A stretch of DNA of 64,000 nt from Terrihabitans soli (lineage in GTDB: Bacteria > Pseudomonadota > Alphaproteobacteria > Rhizobiales > Methylopilaceae), in NCBI RefSeq assembly GCF_014191545.1, contig NZ_AP023361.1, positions 2,012,501 through 2,076,500 on the forward strand, written 5' to 3'. The notes under the pieces were generated by a model. It made no database searches. It had not been told where the DNA came from and saw only the letters and a program-made list of their open reading frames with translations. Shown one piece after another: positions 63,534-64,000 of the stretch. Every line of letters begins with the position of its first letter. Positions within the stretch are counted from its first letter, which is position 1. A program made the position numbers and the translations under genes.

Positions 63534-64000
63534 TCGACGCTCCCGCCTTCAGCGCGGGCCGCCTGCGCGTCCGCCTTTTCCTTCAATGGCAGAGGTGCGG
63601 ACGGAAAGATCGCCGCAACAATGATCCCTGCAATCGCTCCGGCCATCACATACCAGGGGCCGTCGACGAAAAGATACGTCAGCGCCGAAGCTGCGGCGCT
63701 GGCGGCGATGAAAAAGCCGGTGCGCGGGCCTTGCCAGAAACCCAATGCAAGGCCGATAAAGATCGCCGTGAAAGCGAAATCGAAGCCGAGACGTTCGGGA
63801 TTCTGAAAGGCGCTGCCGACAACAGCACCGACAATCGTAAAGACAACCCAGTTGAGATAGAAAACCGGCACAAGGCCGAGCAGAAACCAAAGCGTCAGCG
63901 GCGTTTCGGCCGCACGCTTTTCCGTCATCGCCCAGGTCTCGTCGGCGAGGAAAAAGATGAACAGCGCGCGCCCGGCTATCGGAAAGCTTTTGAGCTTTCG
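63530..64000 (-). CDS. azlC: AzlC-family transporter subunit (5' end beyond window)
   Basis: The frame is open at the window end, so the N-terminus is missing; 156 C-terminal residues are present. FIFFLADETWAMTEKRAAE, GLVPVFYLNWVVFTIVGA and FDFAFTAIFIGLALGFWQGP match the second half of AzlC proteins (usually about 230-250 residues). It pairs with AzlD, overlapping by four bases. The start lies to the right of this window. Confidence 0.9.
   Translation of the reverse strand, partial: RKLKSFPIAGRALFIFFLADETWAMTEKRAAETPLTLWFLLGLVPVFYLNWVVFTIVGAVVGSAFQNPERLGFDFAFTAIFIGLALGFWQGPRTGFFIAASAAASALTYLFVDGPWYVMAGAIAGIIVAAIFPSAPLPLKEKADAQAARAEGGSVE

Overview
The window reads as a 64 kb piece of the chromosome of a GC-rich alphaproteobacterium of the order Hyphomicrobiales (Rhizobiales). 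The lineage call rests on a circularly permuted two-piece tmRNA with the tag ANDNYAPVAVAA beside an alpha-type sspB, a huge repeat protein of the polar growth-ring (GPR/RgsE) type, a minCDE operon, Omp31-like beta-barrels, and the neighbourhoods miaA/serB, hflKC-DUF2065-Do protease and fumC-DUF4169-ribbon-helix-helix. No phage, transposase, CRISPR array or rRNA operon is visible. The genus cannot be fixed from this sequence alone.

Layout. 1-4.3 kb: ycjX (cut by the window edge), a SixA-type phosphatase, an Hpt protein, a 2Fe-2S ferredoxin and a ferredoxin-NADP reductase. 4.6-9.5 kb: a 1614-residue membrane-anchored protein containing 37 units of a 22-residue repeat. 9.6-15.7 kb: dipeptide epimerase, an unknown Pro-rich protein, glycosyltransferase plus LpxH-like hydrolase, thiD behind a TPP riboswitch, an EamA exporter preceded by a 38-codon ORF and a terminator. 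15.8-18.1 kb: two tandem exported Cache-like paralogs, a GAF protein, tRNA-Lys. 18.2-19.9 kb: a lower-GC accessory patch with a two-gene operon of unknown function. 19.9-23 kb: minCDE and a degenerate EAL protein. 23-26.5 kb: a tripartite tricarboxylate transporter. 26.6-28.9 kb: a CHASE4-GGDEF-EAL protein.

28.9-38.4 kb holds branched-chain amino acid synthesis: leuA and ilvI-ilvH-ilvC, each preceded by a short leader peptide (Leu-rich for leuA, Ile-Leu-Val for ilvI) and a terminator, which suggests control by transcription attenuation. Between them lie a NUDIX hydrolase, an unknown membrane/Tat-exported pair, a PhzF protein and pdxY. 38.6-41.6 kb: four tandem outer-membrane beta-barrel paralogs. 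41.8-49.3 kb: miaA, serB, hflK-hflC-DUF2065-degP and thyA-GNAT-folA.

49.5-64 kb: a small exported protein, a CPBP protease, the permuted tmRNA, sspB, fumC, two small conserved proteins, a large AsmA protein, a LysE exporter, uvrD-prmA-pepP, and azlD-azlC (azlC cut by the window end). The tmRNA and SspB work together in tagging and delivering stalled-ribosome products to ClpXP; GPR-type protein and MinCDE both concern pole and division-site organisation; the two EAL-domain proteins concern c-di-GMP.

The least explained parts are the accessory pair next to tRNA-Lys, the small-ORF/terminator arrangement in front of the EamA gene, the 31.9-32.9 kb membrane/Tat pair and the exported protein embedded in the tct cluster.
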